The position numbers were made by a program, and so were the translations under genes. DNA of 64,000 nucleotides from Azospirillum sp. B21 (GTDB lineage: Bacteria; Pseudomonadota; Alphaproteobacteria; Azospirillales; Azospirillaceae), in the NCBI RefSeq assembly GCF_008364825.1, contig NZ_VTTO01000004.1, positions 139,202 to 203,201 on the forward strand, written 5' to 3'. How positions within the stretch are numbered: position 1 is the first letter of the stretch; each line of letters opens with the position of its first letter. The notes beneath the pieces were generated by a model. It was not told where the DNA came from. It ran no database searches and was given only the letters and a program-made list of their open reading frames with translations. Of this stretch, positions 40,405-50,778 are shown piece by piece.

Positions 40405-40947
40405 ATGCTCCGCCTGTTCGTCGCCCTCGACCTGACGGAGGAAGTTCGCCAGCGGTTGGCGGGGCTGGCCGGCGGGGTGCCCGGTGCGCGCTGGACCGAG
40501 CCCGAGAACCTGCACCTTACCCTGCGCTTCATCGGCGAGGTGCCGGAGGATCAGGCGATGGACATCGACGCCGCGCTGGCGGAGGTCCGGGCACCGGCCT
40601 TCCCGCTTACCCTCGACGGGGTCGGCGTGTACGGCAGCGCGCGCCGGGCGCGGGTTCTATGGGCGGGGGTGGAGCGCAGCGAGGCGCTGGCCCATCTGCA
40701 GGCCAAGGTCGAATCCGCGCTTGTCCGCTGCGGCCTGCCGGCGGAGGAGCGGAAATTCTCACCCCACGTCACGCTTGCCCGGCTGAAGGACGCGCCGGCC
40801 GACCGTATCGGCCGCTTCCTGTCCGACCGCGGCCTGTTCCGCGCCGGCCCGATGCCGGTGGAGCATGTCACGCTCTACCGCAGTCATCTCGGCAACGGCG
40901 GTGCGGTGTATGAGGCTCTGCGTGAATATCCGCTCGATGCCGCTTAG
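40405..40947 (+). CDS. thpR: RNA 2',3'-cyclic phosphodiesterase (2H family)
   Basis: The 180-residue protein starts MLRLFVALDLTEEVRQRLAG with GGAGG upstream. The two catalytic HxTx motifs are HLTLRFIGE near residue 35 and HVTLARLKD near residue 120, as in ThpR/LigT. It opens 2',3'-cyclic phosphates to 2'-phosphates and can act as a 2'-5' RNA ligase in vitro. An upstream in-frame ATG lies within the repeat and was rejected. The stop codons of this gene and of the convergent diguanylate cyclase overlap by 4 bp. Confidence 0.92.
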   Translation: MLRLFVALDLTEEVRQRLAGLAGGVPGARWTEPENLHLTLRFIGEVPEDQAMDIDAALAEVRAPAFPLTLDGVGVYGSARRARVLWAGVERSEALAHLQAKVESALVRCGLPAEERKFSPHVTLARLKDAPADRIGRFLSDRGLFRAGPMPVEHVTLYRSHLGNGGAVYEALREYPLDAA

Positions 40948-42134
40948 GCGAGGATTTCATCCCAGGGCTGGGGGTCGGAGTCAGGTCTGATGCCGTCGCC
41001 CGGTCCGATCACCCGGTTCTTGCCGTCCTGCTTGGCGCGGTACATGCGCTGGTCGGCCAGTTCCACCAGGGCTTCCCAATCGGCGGGGCGGTCGGTGGTC
41101 TGCTCGGCGATGCCGATGCTGGCGGTCTGCAGGCTGCCATCGGGCCGCTTGCCGAATCCGGCGCGGCGCATCCGCTCCACCGCGATCATCGCGCCGTCCA
41201 ACGGGGTGTCGGGCATGATGATCAGGAATTCCTCCCCGCCCCAGCGGACCAGCGCATCGGACTGGCGCAGCAGGCTGCGGATGGTGTTGGCGGCATGGCG
41301 CAGGACCCGATCGCCCTCTTCATGTCCATAGCGGTCGTTGACCGCCTTGAAATCGTCCAGGTCGACGAAGATCGCCGTCAGCGGCTGCGATGCCCGCTCG
41401 GCATGGGCGACCTGGAGTTTCAGCAACTCCTCGCCGATGCGACGGGAAAAGGCGCCGGTCAGCGCGTCGTGCGCCGCCTGCTCCAGCAGGGCGATCATGA
41501 AATGCAGCTGGCTGATCGCCGCCAGCGTCGCCACCACCGCGATCAGCGCCAGCAGCCAGAGCGCGCTGATGTAGGAGGGGAACGGCATCACCAGCGACCC
41601 ATAGAAGCCGGCGGCCAGATGGGCGCCCAGCATCGGAGCGGCGAACAGGGCGCCTTCCAGCGCGGTCAGCGGAAAGACGCTGAGACCCGCCACCATCACG
41701 AAAGGCAGATAGCCGTAGCCGGCGCTGACGGCGATGCGCAGATCGTCGACGCCCTGGTTGTAGAGCAGCGGATGCGAGATGGCGAAGAACAGCGTCGGGA
41801 TCGCCAGCAGCGCCGCCAGCCGCCACCAGGCGCAGACCATGTCCTCGCACGACCGGCGGTCGAAAGCGAGCGCCAGGAAGGCGGCGCTGGCGGTCAGGCG
41901 CAGGATGATCAGCCAGATGGCCAGCGACCATTCGAAGACGGTGACGTCGATGGCGATCCACAGCGGGGTCAGGATGCCGAAGATCAGCGCCACCATCCGC
42001 ACGCGCGACTGGATCATCGCGGCGCGTCGCCGTTGCAGGATGGGCGTGTGGTTGACCGGATGGATCAGCGTGGGCAGTTCGTCGCCCCGGACGAAGGCGT
42101 CGAACAGGGCGGCGAGGAGCCTGTCAACCCGCAT
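40944..42134 (-). CDS. Membrane-bound diguanylate cyclase (GGDEF domain)
   Basis: The 396-residue protein has a short cytosolic lead, about six hydrophobic segments (residues ~45-220) and a C-terminal GGDEF domain. The active-site motif WGGEEFLIIMPD is at about residues 298-309, with FVDLDDFKAVNDRYGH upstream. An RxxD inhibitory site (RQSD) sits exactly five residues before GGEEF, so product inhibition by c-di-GMP is expected. It should make c-di-GMP from two GTP. No known sensory domain is recognisable in the membrane part. The start at 42134 is uncertain; the frame is open to 42314. Confidence 0.88.
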   Translation of the reverse strand: MRVDRLLAALFDAFVRGDELPTLIHPVNHTPILQRRRAAMIQSRVRMVALIFGILTPLWIAIDVTVFEWSLAIWLIILRLTASAAFLALAFDRRSCEDMVCAWWRLAALLAIPTLFFAISHPLLYNQGVDDLRIAVSAGYGYLPFVMVAGLSVFPLTALEGALFAAPMLGAHLAAGFYGSLVMPFPSYISALWLLALIAVVATLAAISQLHFMIALLEQAAHDALTGAFSRRIGEELLKLQVAHAERASQPLTAIFVDLDDFKAVNDRYGHEEGDRVLRHAANTIRSLLRQSDALVRWGGEEFLIIMPDTPLDGAMIAVERMRRAGFGKRPDGSLQTASIGIAEQTTDRPADWEALVELADQRMYRAKQDGKNRVIGPGDGIRPDSDPQPWDEILA

Positions 42135-42283
42135 GCAGCCGCCTGCCCCCGGCTTGAGCCGGGCATGTCGCCGAAGAGTTAGCCATGATGGGTGATTACA
42201 CGCGCATGACCATCCCTTCAACGGCTTTCGCGTGGAAATGGCCTTTCGGCCTTCGGAAAGCACGGAAAGCTCCGGCCATGCGA

Positions 42284-42324
42284 CAAAAAGTAACGGGCGG
42301 TGCGTCACCGACACGCCGCCCGTT
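42284..42324 (-). terminator. Rho-independent terminator after dnaJ
   Basis: Read on the reverse strand, a 9-bp stem (AACGGGCGG with its complement) closes a 15-base loop and is followed by ACTTTTTG, a U run. It begins 39 bp after the dnaJ stop and is the clearest intrinsic terminator in the window. Confidence 0.8.
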
Positions 42325-42362
42325 CACAACGCCCGTCCCGGAGAGCGGAAAGGCTCCTCGGT

Positions 42363-43514
42363 TCAGTCCTTCAGGTCTTCCCACAGCTCCTTCACCTTGG
42401 CGAAGAAGCCTTCCGACTGCGGATTCGACCCTTCCTTGGCGGCGCCCTCGAACTCGCGCAGCAGTTCCTGCTGGCGCTTGGTCAGGTTCACCGGGGTCTC
42501 CACCACCGCCTGGATGTACATGTCGCCGCGCTGGGCGCTGCGCAGCACCGACATGCCCTTGGCCTTGATGCGGAACTGGTGGCCGGACTGGGTGCCCGGC
42601 GGCACCGTCACCTTGGTGCGGGTGCCGTCGATGGTCGGAACCTCCACCGAACCGCCGAGCGCCGCCGTGGTCATCGGGATCGGCACCCGGCAGTGGATGT
42701 TGGCGCCGTCGCGCTGGAAGATCGGGTGCGGCCCGATCGCCAGGAAGATGTAGAGGTCGCCGGCCGGTGCCCCGCGCAATCCCGCTTCGCCCTCCCCCGC
42801 CAGACGGATGCGGGTGCCGTCCTCGACGCCGGCGGGGATGTTGACCTGCAGGGTCTTTTCCTTGCGCAGACGGCCGGAGCCGCCGCAGGTCTTGCAGGCG
42901 TCCTTGATGACCTTGCCGGCGCCATGGCAGCCGGGGCAGGTCCGCTCGATGGTGAAGAAGCCCTGCTGCGCCCGCACCTTGCCGTGGCCCTGGCAGGTCG
43001 GGCAGGTGATCGGCTGGGTCCCCGCCGCGGCACCGGAGCCGTTGCAGCCGTCGCACTGCACGGTGGTGGGCACGCGGATGGTGGTCTGGGTGCCCTTGAA
43101 GGCCTCCTCCAGCCCGATCTCCAGGTTGTAGCGCAGGTCCTGGCCGCGGCCGGACGCACCGCCGCCGCCGCGGCGCCCGCCCATGAACTCCCCGAACATC
43201 TCGTCGAAGATGTCGGCGAAGCCGCCACCGCCGCCGAAGTCGAAGTTGAAGCCGCCGGCCCCGGCACCCGCGCCCGGACCACGGCCACCCTCGAAGGCGG
43301 CGTGGCCGAACCGGTCGTAGGCCGCGCGCTTCTGATCGTCCTTCAGGACGTCATACGCTTCGCTGATTTCCTTGAACTTCTGCTCGGCGTCCTTGTCACC
43401 CTGGTTGCGGTCCGGGTGGTACTGCATCGCCATCTTGCGATAAGCCTTTTTCAGCTCATCCGCGCTGGCGTTCTTCGCCACACCGAGCAGCTCGTAATAA
43501 TCCTGTTTCGCCAT
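42363..43514 (-). CDS. dnaJ: Chaperone DnaJ (Hsp40)
   Basis: The 383-residue type I J protein has a J domain with YHPDRN, then a Gly/Phe-rich segment, four zinc-binding CxxCxGxG repeats ([32 protein letters not shown]) and a C-terminal substrate-binding region. It stimulates DnaK ATPase and delivers unfolded clients. It is 150 bp downstream of dnaK, with a hairpin in the gap. The start at 43514 matches the canonical [12 protein letters not shown]. Confidence 0.97.
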   Translation of the reverse strand: MAKQDYYELLGVAKNASADELKKAYRKMAMQYHPDRNQGDKDAEQKFKEISEAYDVLKDDQKRAAYDRFGHAAFEGGRGPGAGAGAGGFNFDFGGGGGFADIFDEMFGEFMGGRRGGGGASGRGQDLRYNLEIGLEEAFKGTQTTIRVPTTVQCDGCNGSGAAAGTQPITCPTCQGHGKVRAQQGFFTIERTCPGCHGAGKVIKDACKTCGGSGRLRKEKTLQVNIPAGVEDGTRIRLAGEGEAGLRGAPAGDLYIFLAIGPHPIFQRDGANIHCRVPIPMTTAALGGSVEVPTIDGTRTKVTVPPGTQSGHQFRIKAKGMSVLRSAQRGDMYIQAVVETPVNLTKRQQELLREFEGAAKEGSNPQSEGFFAKVKELWEDLKD

Positions 43515-43589
43515 GGGGGCCGACCGCCTTTGAGTCGTTCTGGTCCAAACTGTCCGCGTCGTGCCGGAACCTGAGCCCAGCATACCGAA

Positions 43590-43618
43590 GGCCCGCCGCC
43601 GGGAAAAGGCGGCGGGCC
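43590..43618. terminator. dnaK-dnaJ intercistronic hairpin
   Basis: A perfect 11-bp GC-rich stem (GGCCCGCCGCC and complement) with a 7-base loop lies between the dnaK stop and the dnaJ start. No U tract follows, so it is more likely a partial attenuator or RNA-processing/stability element that lowers dnaJ relative to dnaK. Confidence 0.6.
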
Positions 43619-43664
43619 ATCGATGCTCGCGTCAGATCCGTATCAAAAAGAAGCTTGCCGAGCC

Positions 43665-45581
<1,917 letters not shown>

Positions 45582-45730
45582 GTTCAGCCTCTTTCGTTCG
45601 GCAGATGCGTGGCGGCCCGTCTGGTCCGGCACCGCCGCGATCCCCATTGGGTCGGTGAAACGTCGGTGGAGCGCTTGAGGGTCCGGCCCATGGAGTTCCG
45701 ATCCATGAGGTCCGGCCCGTGCTGGCGGAG

Positions 45731-45758
45731 ATATAGGCGGAGCCGTTTCGGGCTGCAA
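45731..45758 (-). promoter_or_regulatory. Putative RpoH (sigma-32) promoter of dnaK
   Basis: On the reverse strand TTG, 18 bases, then CCTATAT fits the alphaproteobacterial heat-shock pattern (CTTG, 17-18 bases, CYTATNT) except that GTTG replaces CTTG. It lies ~150 bp upstream of the dnaK start. Confidence 0.5.
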
Positions 45759-45970
45759 CAGGGTGGCGCGCCTTTCGGTCTGCAAAAGCGGGGAAAAAAC
45801 GCTGCAGTCTCGTCCTTCCCGCTGGCGTTGCCGATCCGCATCCCGTGGCAGTAGAATACCGATGTATTCAAATCCGCAAAGATGAATATCCCGATATTCA
45901 TCGCATCTGATTCAACTCGTCACAAGCGTTACAAGTGAATAATAGTTCGACTATGAACCATCTTCTGAAG

Positions 45971-45986
45971 TTAACCTTTCATTAAC
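45971..45986. promoter_or_regulatory. CtrA-binding site (TTAA-N7-TTAAC)
   Basis: TTAACCTTTCATTAAC is an exact match to the full CtrA consensus of two TTAA halves separated by seven bases, including the terminal C. It lies 218 bp upstream of the small gene at 46204 and 390 bp upstream of dnaK. CtrA is the alphaproteobacterial cell-cycle/motility response regulator; it is not encoded in this window. Confidence 0.65.
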
Positions 45987-46203
45987 AAGCAACGGCGTGC
46001 TGAGCTGCTTCGAATCAATTCGCGGTTGCTGTGTTTATTCATGGAACGGCAAATCTATTAGTGAAACCACAAAAGAAATATGCTATCTCCTTTGCCCTAT
46101 AGGGGATGACCGCAAAGGGTCGGGCCGGCGACGTCTGCGTCGCGGCCAACACAGCATGCGGTTCCATGCAAAGCTGGTCACACAGGTGTGAAAGGGAAGC
46201 GCG

Positions 46204-46407
46204 ATGATGGACGAACGACGCGATGTGGCCCTGGCCATCAAGTCCTGCCTGGACAGCCTGATGAGCGACGCGACGCGTTGCGATCTGGACGACCTCGCGC
46301 GCTTCATCAGCCTCGCCGCCCTGGCCGCGGAAGAGGCGGCGGTCGCCCACGATCCGAAGTCCGTCCGCCTGAAGGCGCTGATGGCCACCGGCGCCGGCCA
46401 CTGCTGA
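46204..46407 (+). CDS. Small hypothetical protein (67 aa)
   Basis: The protein reads MMDERRDVALAIKSCLDSLM and continues as an Ala/Leu-rich, probably all-helical sequence with one cysteine near residue 15, another near 26 and one at the C-terminus. GAAAGGGAAG lies 6-8 bp upstream, a good ribosome-binding site. I recognise no family. It follows a long AT-rich leader with a CtrA site, so cell-cycle or stress control is possible. Coding status rests on the ribosome-binding site and amino-acid composition only. Confidence 0.6.
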   Translation: MMDERRDVALAIKSCLDSLMSDATRCDLDDLARFISLAALAAEEAAVAHDPKSVRLKALMATGAGHC

Positions 46408-46461
46408 CCGGTATCCCGGCTTTAGGCATACCGGCGTTTCGGGCGCGGCAGCCGTCAGGAT

Positions 46462-47007
46462 CTACAGAATCTCCGCATTGCGGATGGCGTCGTCGATCCG
46501 GCCCAGCATTTCGGCGCAGGAGTCGTCGCCATCCATCAGGGCGGGCAGCGCGAAGCTGAACATCGCGACGGCGGCCACTGCTCCCCCAACGGTCCCTGCC
46601 GCTTCCGCGCGTTCCGCGCCGACCAGCCACAGGTAATGAGTCTCGGCCCGGCCGTCTTCTTCCGTCCGCATCATCGCCTGGGCGATCATAGCGCCGTCGG
46701 CACGGCTTTCCACCGTCCGGTCGCCGGCCCGCGGATCCTGCGGTCTGACGAAGCGAAGGGCCATCTCCTGCAGGGTGCCGGCCACGCCGCCGGACTCCGG
46801 CCGCGGCGTCACCCGGTCGGTCACCAGCCGCAGCACGCCGGCAGCCGGAGGTGGCGGCCGGAAGGTGCCGACGGGCTGCCCCTCATGCTCTTCCACATCG
46901 ACCGCCCAGCCCGGCGGCAGGCGGAACCGCACCGTATCGGCCCAGCCGATGTCGGATCCCGGTCCATTCGTCACTTGTCCATTCTGCATCTGGGGGCCTT
47001 GCGCCAT
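46462..47007 (-). CDS. Hypothetical protein (181 aa)
   Basis: The start at 47007 (MAQGPQMQNGQVTNGPGSDI) follows GGAGGGAGCG. Residues 20-45 (ADTVRFRLPPGWAVDVEEHE) look like a beta-rich domain; the later YLWLVGAERAEAAGTVGGAVAAVAMFSFALP resembles the surface-exposed fold of proteins that measure stress or secretion (DcrB/YheB-like), but this is only a guess. No signal peptide is visible. Tail-to-tail spacing with the 67-aa gene is 54 bp. Confidence 0.65.
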   Translation of the reverse strand: MAQGPQMQNGQVTNGPGSDIGWADTVRFRLPPGWAVDVEEHEGQPVGTFRPPPPAAGVLRLVTDRVTPRPESGGVAGTLQEMALRFVRPQDPRAGDRTVESRADGAMIAQAMMRTEEDGRAETHYLWLVGAERAEAAGTVGGAVAAVAMFSFALPALMDGDDSCAEMLGRIDDAIRNAEIL

Positions 47008-47143
47008 CGCTCCCTCCCGGGTTTGCCGCGCACGCCGCAACGGCGCGCCAGGGCCGGCACCATAGGCGCCACAGGCCGTGCCGCCAATGCCCTATCGGAG
47101 CCCTTGGGTTTTGGGGAAATCCCCGGGAAAACGCCTCAGACCG

Positions 47144-48196
47144 TCATTCCGGAATCAGGAACTGCACGCCCAGCCAGCGCCAGCGGCCGTCGGCGGTCGG
47201 CAGGGTGCAGTTGACGCGGGCGCGGCCCGGCGGGAAGGGGTCTCTGATGCGGACCTCCACCCGGTCCTCCGCGATGCGTTCCAGCGCGGTGCGGCCCTGG
47301 CCGGTGGCGAAGCAGGCCAGCTTCGAACTGTCCCCCACCCCGTCGGCGATGGTGAAGCCCAGCGGCGGCGGGTTGACGGTGACCAGCGGGTCGTCGGGGG
47401 TCAGGTCCGACACTGGCAGCGGCAGGGCGTTGGCCGCCAGCTCGAACCGGTCGGCACTGCCATAGGTCTCGTTCATAACGAAACGCGGCAGGCCCCAGGG
47501 ATCAGCCTGGGCATGCAGCACGCCCGACTGCTGGCCGAAGGCGGCGGTGAAGCCCTGGTCGATCACCAGCTGCCGCACCGCCAGCGAATATTCCCCTTGC
47601 GGGTAGGAGAAGATCGTCGGGCGCCGCCCCAGCTCCGTCTGGAAGCGGTCGGACATCCGGCGCAGGTCGGCGGCCAATTGGTCCGGGCTGCGCGCCAGCA
47701 TCGACTGTGTCGAGGTGCCGAGCGCGCCGATGGTGACGCCGGCTGCCGCCAGCTGCCGGATTTCGCCCCAGGTCATGTGGGTGGGAGAGCCGCGGTCGAC
47801 CGCGTCGGTCGCGACGAACAGCGTGAAGGGCAGATTGGCCGCCTTCAGCCGCGGCCAGGCCTCGGTGAAGGCGGAGCGGCTGGCTTCGTCGATGGTGATG
47901 GCGACCGTGCGGTCGGGCAGCGGCTTCCCGGTGCGCAGGGCGTCCAGGATCTTCGGCAGCGGCAGGACGCGGTAGTCGCCGTCAGTCAGCTCGTCCAGAT
48001 GGGCTTCGAACTGGTCGATGCGGATGCTGATCGAGGGGTTCTGGTCCTCGCCGAAGCGGTCATAGGCGAAGACGACCGCGCTGGCGCCCGGCGGAAGGGC
48101 GGAGTCGGCCATGGCCGGCCGCGACGCCGGCACGAGCGCGGTCCAGACGGACAGCGCGGCGGCAGCGAGAACCTTGACGGCACGACGGAACGGCAT
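47144..48196 (-). CDS. Polysaccharide deacetylase (NodB)-like protein with degenerate active site, secreted
   Basis: The 350-residue protein has a signal peptide (MPFRRAVKVLAAAALSVWTA to AMA) and a NodB-like fold: RTVAITIDEASRSAFTEAWP (motif 1), RRPTIFSYPQGEYS (motif 3) and GLPRFVMNE. Motif 1 has Asp-Glu instead of Asp-Asp, and motif 2, normally SHTxxH, reads IGALGTSTQSM with no histidine. The metal site is therefore probably absent, and the protein may bind glycan rather than deacetylate it. A C-terminal extension of ~90 residues follows. Substrate unknown. Confidence 0.82.
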   Translation of the reverse strand: MPFRRAVKVLAAAALSVWTALVPASRPAMADSALPPGASAVVFAYDRFGEDQNPSISIRIDQFEAHLDELTDGDYRVLPLPKILDALRTGKPLPDRTVAITIDEASRSAFTEAWPRLKAANLPFTLFVATDAVDRGSPTHMTWGEIRQLAAAGVTIGALGTSTQSMLARSPDQLAADLRRMSDRFQTELGRRPTIFSYPQGEYSLAVRQLVIDQGFTAAFGQQSGVLHAQADPWGLPRFVMNETYGSADRFELAANALPLPVSDLTPDDPLVTVNPPPLGFTIADGVGDSSKLACFATGQGRTALERIAEDRVEVRIRDPFPPGRARVNCTLPTADGRWRWLGVQFLIPE

Positions 48197-48405
48197 GGCG
48201 CCCTGCGGAATAGGCTGGCCGGGACGACCTCCGCCCCGACGCAAAGGGTGTGCCATAGTCTCCGCCATGCGAACAAGCGCCGACCGCCACTTTCCCGCTG
48301 AGGGCAGCGATGCGGTGCGCGCGTGCAACAATGGAACGCCTGATCCGCAGCACACGCCCCGATACGGACGGCGTCGGGATGCTGCCCAGCCTGTGTCGGC
48401 CGATC

Positions 48406-49002
48406 CTACATCAGCCGCCCGCCGGCGGCGGCGTCGGTCAACAGGGGGTAGCGCTCCGCATCCGGCAGCTGGTAATGCCACCATTCGGACGGGTAGTGCT
48501 CCCAGCCCGCGGCGACCATCACGCCCAGCAGCATGGCGCGGTTGCGCTGCTGCTCCGCGGTCAGGTCGCTGCGGCCATGGTGCGACCGTTCCGTCATCGC
48601 GTCGAACCCGGTGCCCATGTCCAGCGGTACGCCGGCGGCATCGACAAGCGTCAGGTCGATCGCTACGCCGCGGGTGTGGTTGGAGCCCAGCCGGGGGTCG
48701 GCGATGTAGGTCGGATCGGAAAAGGCATGCCAAAGCCGCCATTGCGCCTCTGCCGGGCGGAAGGCATCGTACACCCGCAACCGGCAGCCGATGCCGCGCG
48801 CCAGCCGGATGGCGTCGGTCAGCCGGCGGGCCGCGTCGGGGTGCAGCAGGCACACCGCCGACCGGTAGATCGGTGCGCCCGACAGGTTGTCGGCGGTGGC
48901 GTAGAGAAGCTCCAGGTCGATATCGAAGGCCGGAGGCGCGATTTCGGTCAGCATGGAAAGGGCAATCGTCGGCGTATTGGGAAGAGGCACGACCTCTAGC
49001 AT
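48406..49002 (-). CDS. D-alanyl-D-alanine dipeptidase (VanX/DdpX family)
   Basis: The protein has FRPAEAQWRLWHAF (active-site Arg), SNHTRGVAIDLTLVD with the zinc ligands His and Asp, and EWWHYQL with the catalytic Glu and third zinc ligand His. This is complete for a VanX-type D,D-dipeptidase. Without vanH/vanA nearby, a DdpX-like role in D-Ala-D-Ala recycling is likelier than vancomycin resistance. I use the ATG at 49002 (198 residues); others upstream and downstream are possible. It is divergent from tsaB. Confidence 0.88.
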   Translation of the reverse strand: MLEVVPLPNTPTIALSMLTEIAPPAFDIDLELLYATADNLSGAPIYRSAVCLLHPDAARRLTDAIRLARGIGCRLRVYDAFRPAEAQWRLWHAFSDPTYIADPRLGSNHTRGVAIDLTLVDAAGVPLDMGTGFDAMTERSHHGRSDLTAEQQRNRAMLLGVMVAAGWEHYPSEWWHYQLPDAERYPLLTDAAAGGRLM

Positions 49003-49175
49003 GGTGCCGGCGCCGCCTGCCATGGTCGCGGGTCTGCCATGCCCGGGCCGGCTGCCGGTGCGGGCCCGTACGGGATTGTGTCCGGCCGGCAATCCATGGT
49101 GAAGGCAGGCTCGTATGAAGACGGGCCGGCGCGGCGGGGAAACCCGATACGGCGGCGGTTAAGGAAGGTGGGGCG

Positions 49176-49964
49176 ATGAAGGTTCTGGGTCTGGATACGG
49201 CGACGTCCGGCTGTTCGGCCGCGCTGTGGGAGGGCACTGTCGGCTTGGCCGGTGCCCCGAGTGGTGCGCCACGCGTGACCGTGCGGCGCAGCGCCCCGAT
49301 GGCGCGCGGGCAGGCCGAGGTGCTGGTGCCGCTGGCGCAGGAGGTGCTGGCGGAAGCCGGCGCCGCGTTCGACGACCTCGACCGCATCGCCGTCACCGTC
49401 GGGCCGGGGGCCTTCACCGGGTTGCGCATCGCGCTGGCCGCCGCCCGCGGGATCGCCGTCGCGCGGGATCTTCCGGTGGTCGGCATCACCAGCTTCGACG
49501 CCATCGCCCATGGCGTGCCGGAGGCAGAGCGTGCCGGGCGCCCCCTGCTGGTCGCCGTCGACAGCCGGCGGGCCGAGCCCTTCCTGCAGCTCTACGACGC
49601 CGCGCTGGCGCCGGTGGGGAAGCCGGCGATGCCGGACCCGGCGGCGATCCCCGGCTGGCTCGACGCGCTGTGCCCGTCCGGACCGTTGCTGCTGGCCGGC
49701 GACGCGGCGGCGGCGCTGGTCCCGCTGCTGGCCGGTCGGTCCGGGCTGGCGGTGGCGGCGGGCGACGGGTTGCCGGATGCCGCGGTGGTGGCGGCGCTGG
49801 GGGCCGCCCGTCCGACCGGCTTGCCGGCCGAACCCTTCTATCTTCGTCCGCCCGACGTCACCCTGCCGAAGGCGGCCACCGTGCCGAAGGCGGCCGATGC
49901 CGAGGCCGGCCCTGGGGACGGTCCTGGGGACGGCCCCAAGGGCGGATCGGGAAACTGGTCGTGA
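49176..49964 (+). CDS. tsaB: tRNA threonylcarbamoyladenosine biosynthesis protein TsaB
   Basis: The 262-residue protein starts MKVLGLDTATSGCSAALWEG and contains FDDLDRIAVTVGPGAFTGLRIALAAARGIA, the actin-like fold of TsaB. With TsaD and TsaE it makes t6A37 in ANN-decoding tRNAs. The C-terminal ~40 residues are an unusual low-complexity tail with short repeats (PKAATVPKAADAEAG, GDGPGDGPKGG) outside the conserved domain. AAGGTGGGG precedes the ATG. The stop overlaps the rimI start (GTGA). Confidence 0.93.
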   Translation: MKVLGLDTATSGCSAALWEGTVGLAGAPSGAPRVTVRRSAPMARGQAEVLVPLAQEVLAEAGAAFDDLDRIAVTVGPGAFTGLRIALAAARGIAVARDLPVVGITSFDAIAHGVPEAERAGRPLLVAVDSRRAEPFLQLYDAALAPVGKPAMPDPAAIPGWLDALCPSGPLLLAGDAAAALVPLLAGRSGLAVAAGDGLPDAAVVAALGAARPTGLPAEPFYLRPPDVTLPKAATVPKAADAEAGPGDGPGDGPKGGSGNWS

Positions 49965-50431
49965 CCGCGCCCGCCGTCCGCCTTCACCCTGCCGGCTCGC
50001 TGGAGTCCGGGGTGGTCGCCGCCCTGCAGCAGGCCTGCTTCCCGGAGGATCCGTGGGATGAGGCGTCGGTCGCCACCCTGACCGCTCCGCCTGCCGGTTT
50101 CGCCGTCATCGCGCTGGACGTGCAGGACCAGCCGGTCGGTTTCGTCATGGCCCGGGTCGCGGCGGAGGATGCGGAGATCCTGGCCATCGGCGTGCTGCCG
50201 CAGGCCCGGCAGGGCGGCGTCGGCCGCCTGCTGGTCGAGGCGGCGGTCGCCGGGTCCGGTGACCTGGGAGCGACTGCGCTGTTTCTCGAGGTCGCAGAAG
50301 ACAACCAGGCGGCATGGACTCTATACAAGGCTTGCGGCTTCTTTTCCGTCGGACGCCGTCCCGGATACTACAAACGACCTGACGGCCGGGTCGCGGCGCT
50401 TGTCCTGCGCCGCAATCTCGACGGGGCATAG
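49961..50431 (+). CDS. rimI: Ribosomal-protein-alanine N-acetyltransferase RimI-like
   Basis: The 156-residue GNAT protein has QACFPEDPWDEASV near the N-terminus, ILAIGVLPQARQGGVGRLLV (acetyl-CoA-binding motif A) and LFLEVAEDNQAAWTLYKACGFFSVGRRPGYYKRPDG, the RimI C-terminal signature. It acetylates the N-terminal alanine of ribosomal protein S18 in other bacteria. It starts with GTG overlapping tsaB; the tsaB-rimI pairing is conserved in many bacteria and supports the call. Confidence 0.9.
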   Translation: MTAPAVRLHPAGSLESGVVAALQQACFPEDPWDEASVATLTAPPAGFAVIALDVQDQPVGFVMARVAAEDAEILAIGVLPQARQGGVGRLLVEAAVAGSGDLGATALFLEVAEDNQAAWTLYKACGFFSVGRRPGYYKRPDGRVAALVLRRNLDGA

Positions 50432-50434
50432 GGG

Positions 50435-50689
50435 TTAATTTTTCCGAACGATCAGGCGGTGGACTCCCTCCGGCCCATCCAATCGTTCGGGGTGGACAGA
50501 CAGAATGCTGTGACCCAACTCCATCAAGGATCGTGGAACGTTTTCCAAGGGTTCGCCTGCATTCAGCCGGACTTCGAGCGTCTGACCCGCGTCCATCCGC
50601 TCCACCATCAACTTGGTCTTGACGAAGGTTAACGGACAAACCTGCGAGGTGATGTCGAGAAACAAGTCTGTGGAGCTTTTTTCGGTCAC
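50435..50689 (-). CDS. TusA-family sulfurtransferase-like protein
   Basis: The 84-residue protein contains LDITSQVCPLTFVKTKLMVERMDAGQTLEV, the TusA/SirA fold with its active cysteine at residue 18. The usual CPxP is here CPLT, lacking the second proline. Family members relay sulfur in thio-modification or molybdenum-cofactor metabolism. It is convergent with rimI (stops 3 bp apart) and divergent from mucR. Confidence 0.85.
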   Translation of the reverse strand: MTEKSSTDLFLDITSQVCPLTFVKTKLMVERMDAGQTLEVRLNAGEPLENVPRSLMELGHSILSVHPERLDGPEGVHRLIVRKN

Positions 50690-50778
50690 CGATTCCTCTT
50701 TGTTCCAAAGGATGGATATTGCACGCCGCAGAAAACCTCTTTATATGGTGAGGTACGAATGCCGCGGAGCAAGCTTAC

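Larger units (their letters stand above)
45582..46203. other. Long AT-rich intergenic region between dnaK and a small rightward gene
   Basis: About 620 bp without a supported gene. The left third holds a heat-shock-like promoter for dnaK. The centre (45850-46100) is unusually AT-rich for this genome and carries a perfect CtrA-type site. No rRNA, tRNA or recognisable ncRNA was seen, though a small RNA cannot be excluded. Confidence 0.55.

Noticed and set aside
48406-49002. Vancomycin-resistance gene vanX
   Set aside because: The active site fits a D-Ala-D-Ala dipeptidase, but vanH, vanA or vanRS neighbours are absent; a recycling role is likelier.
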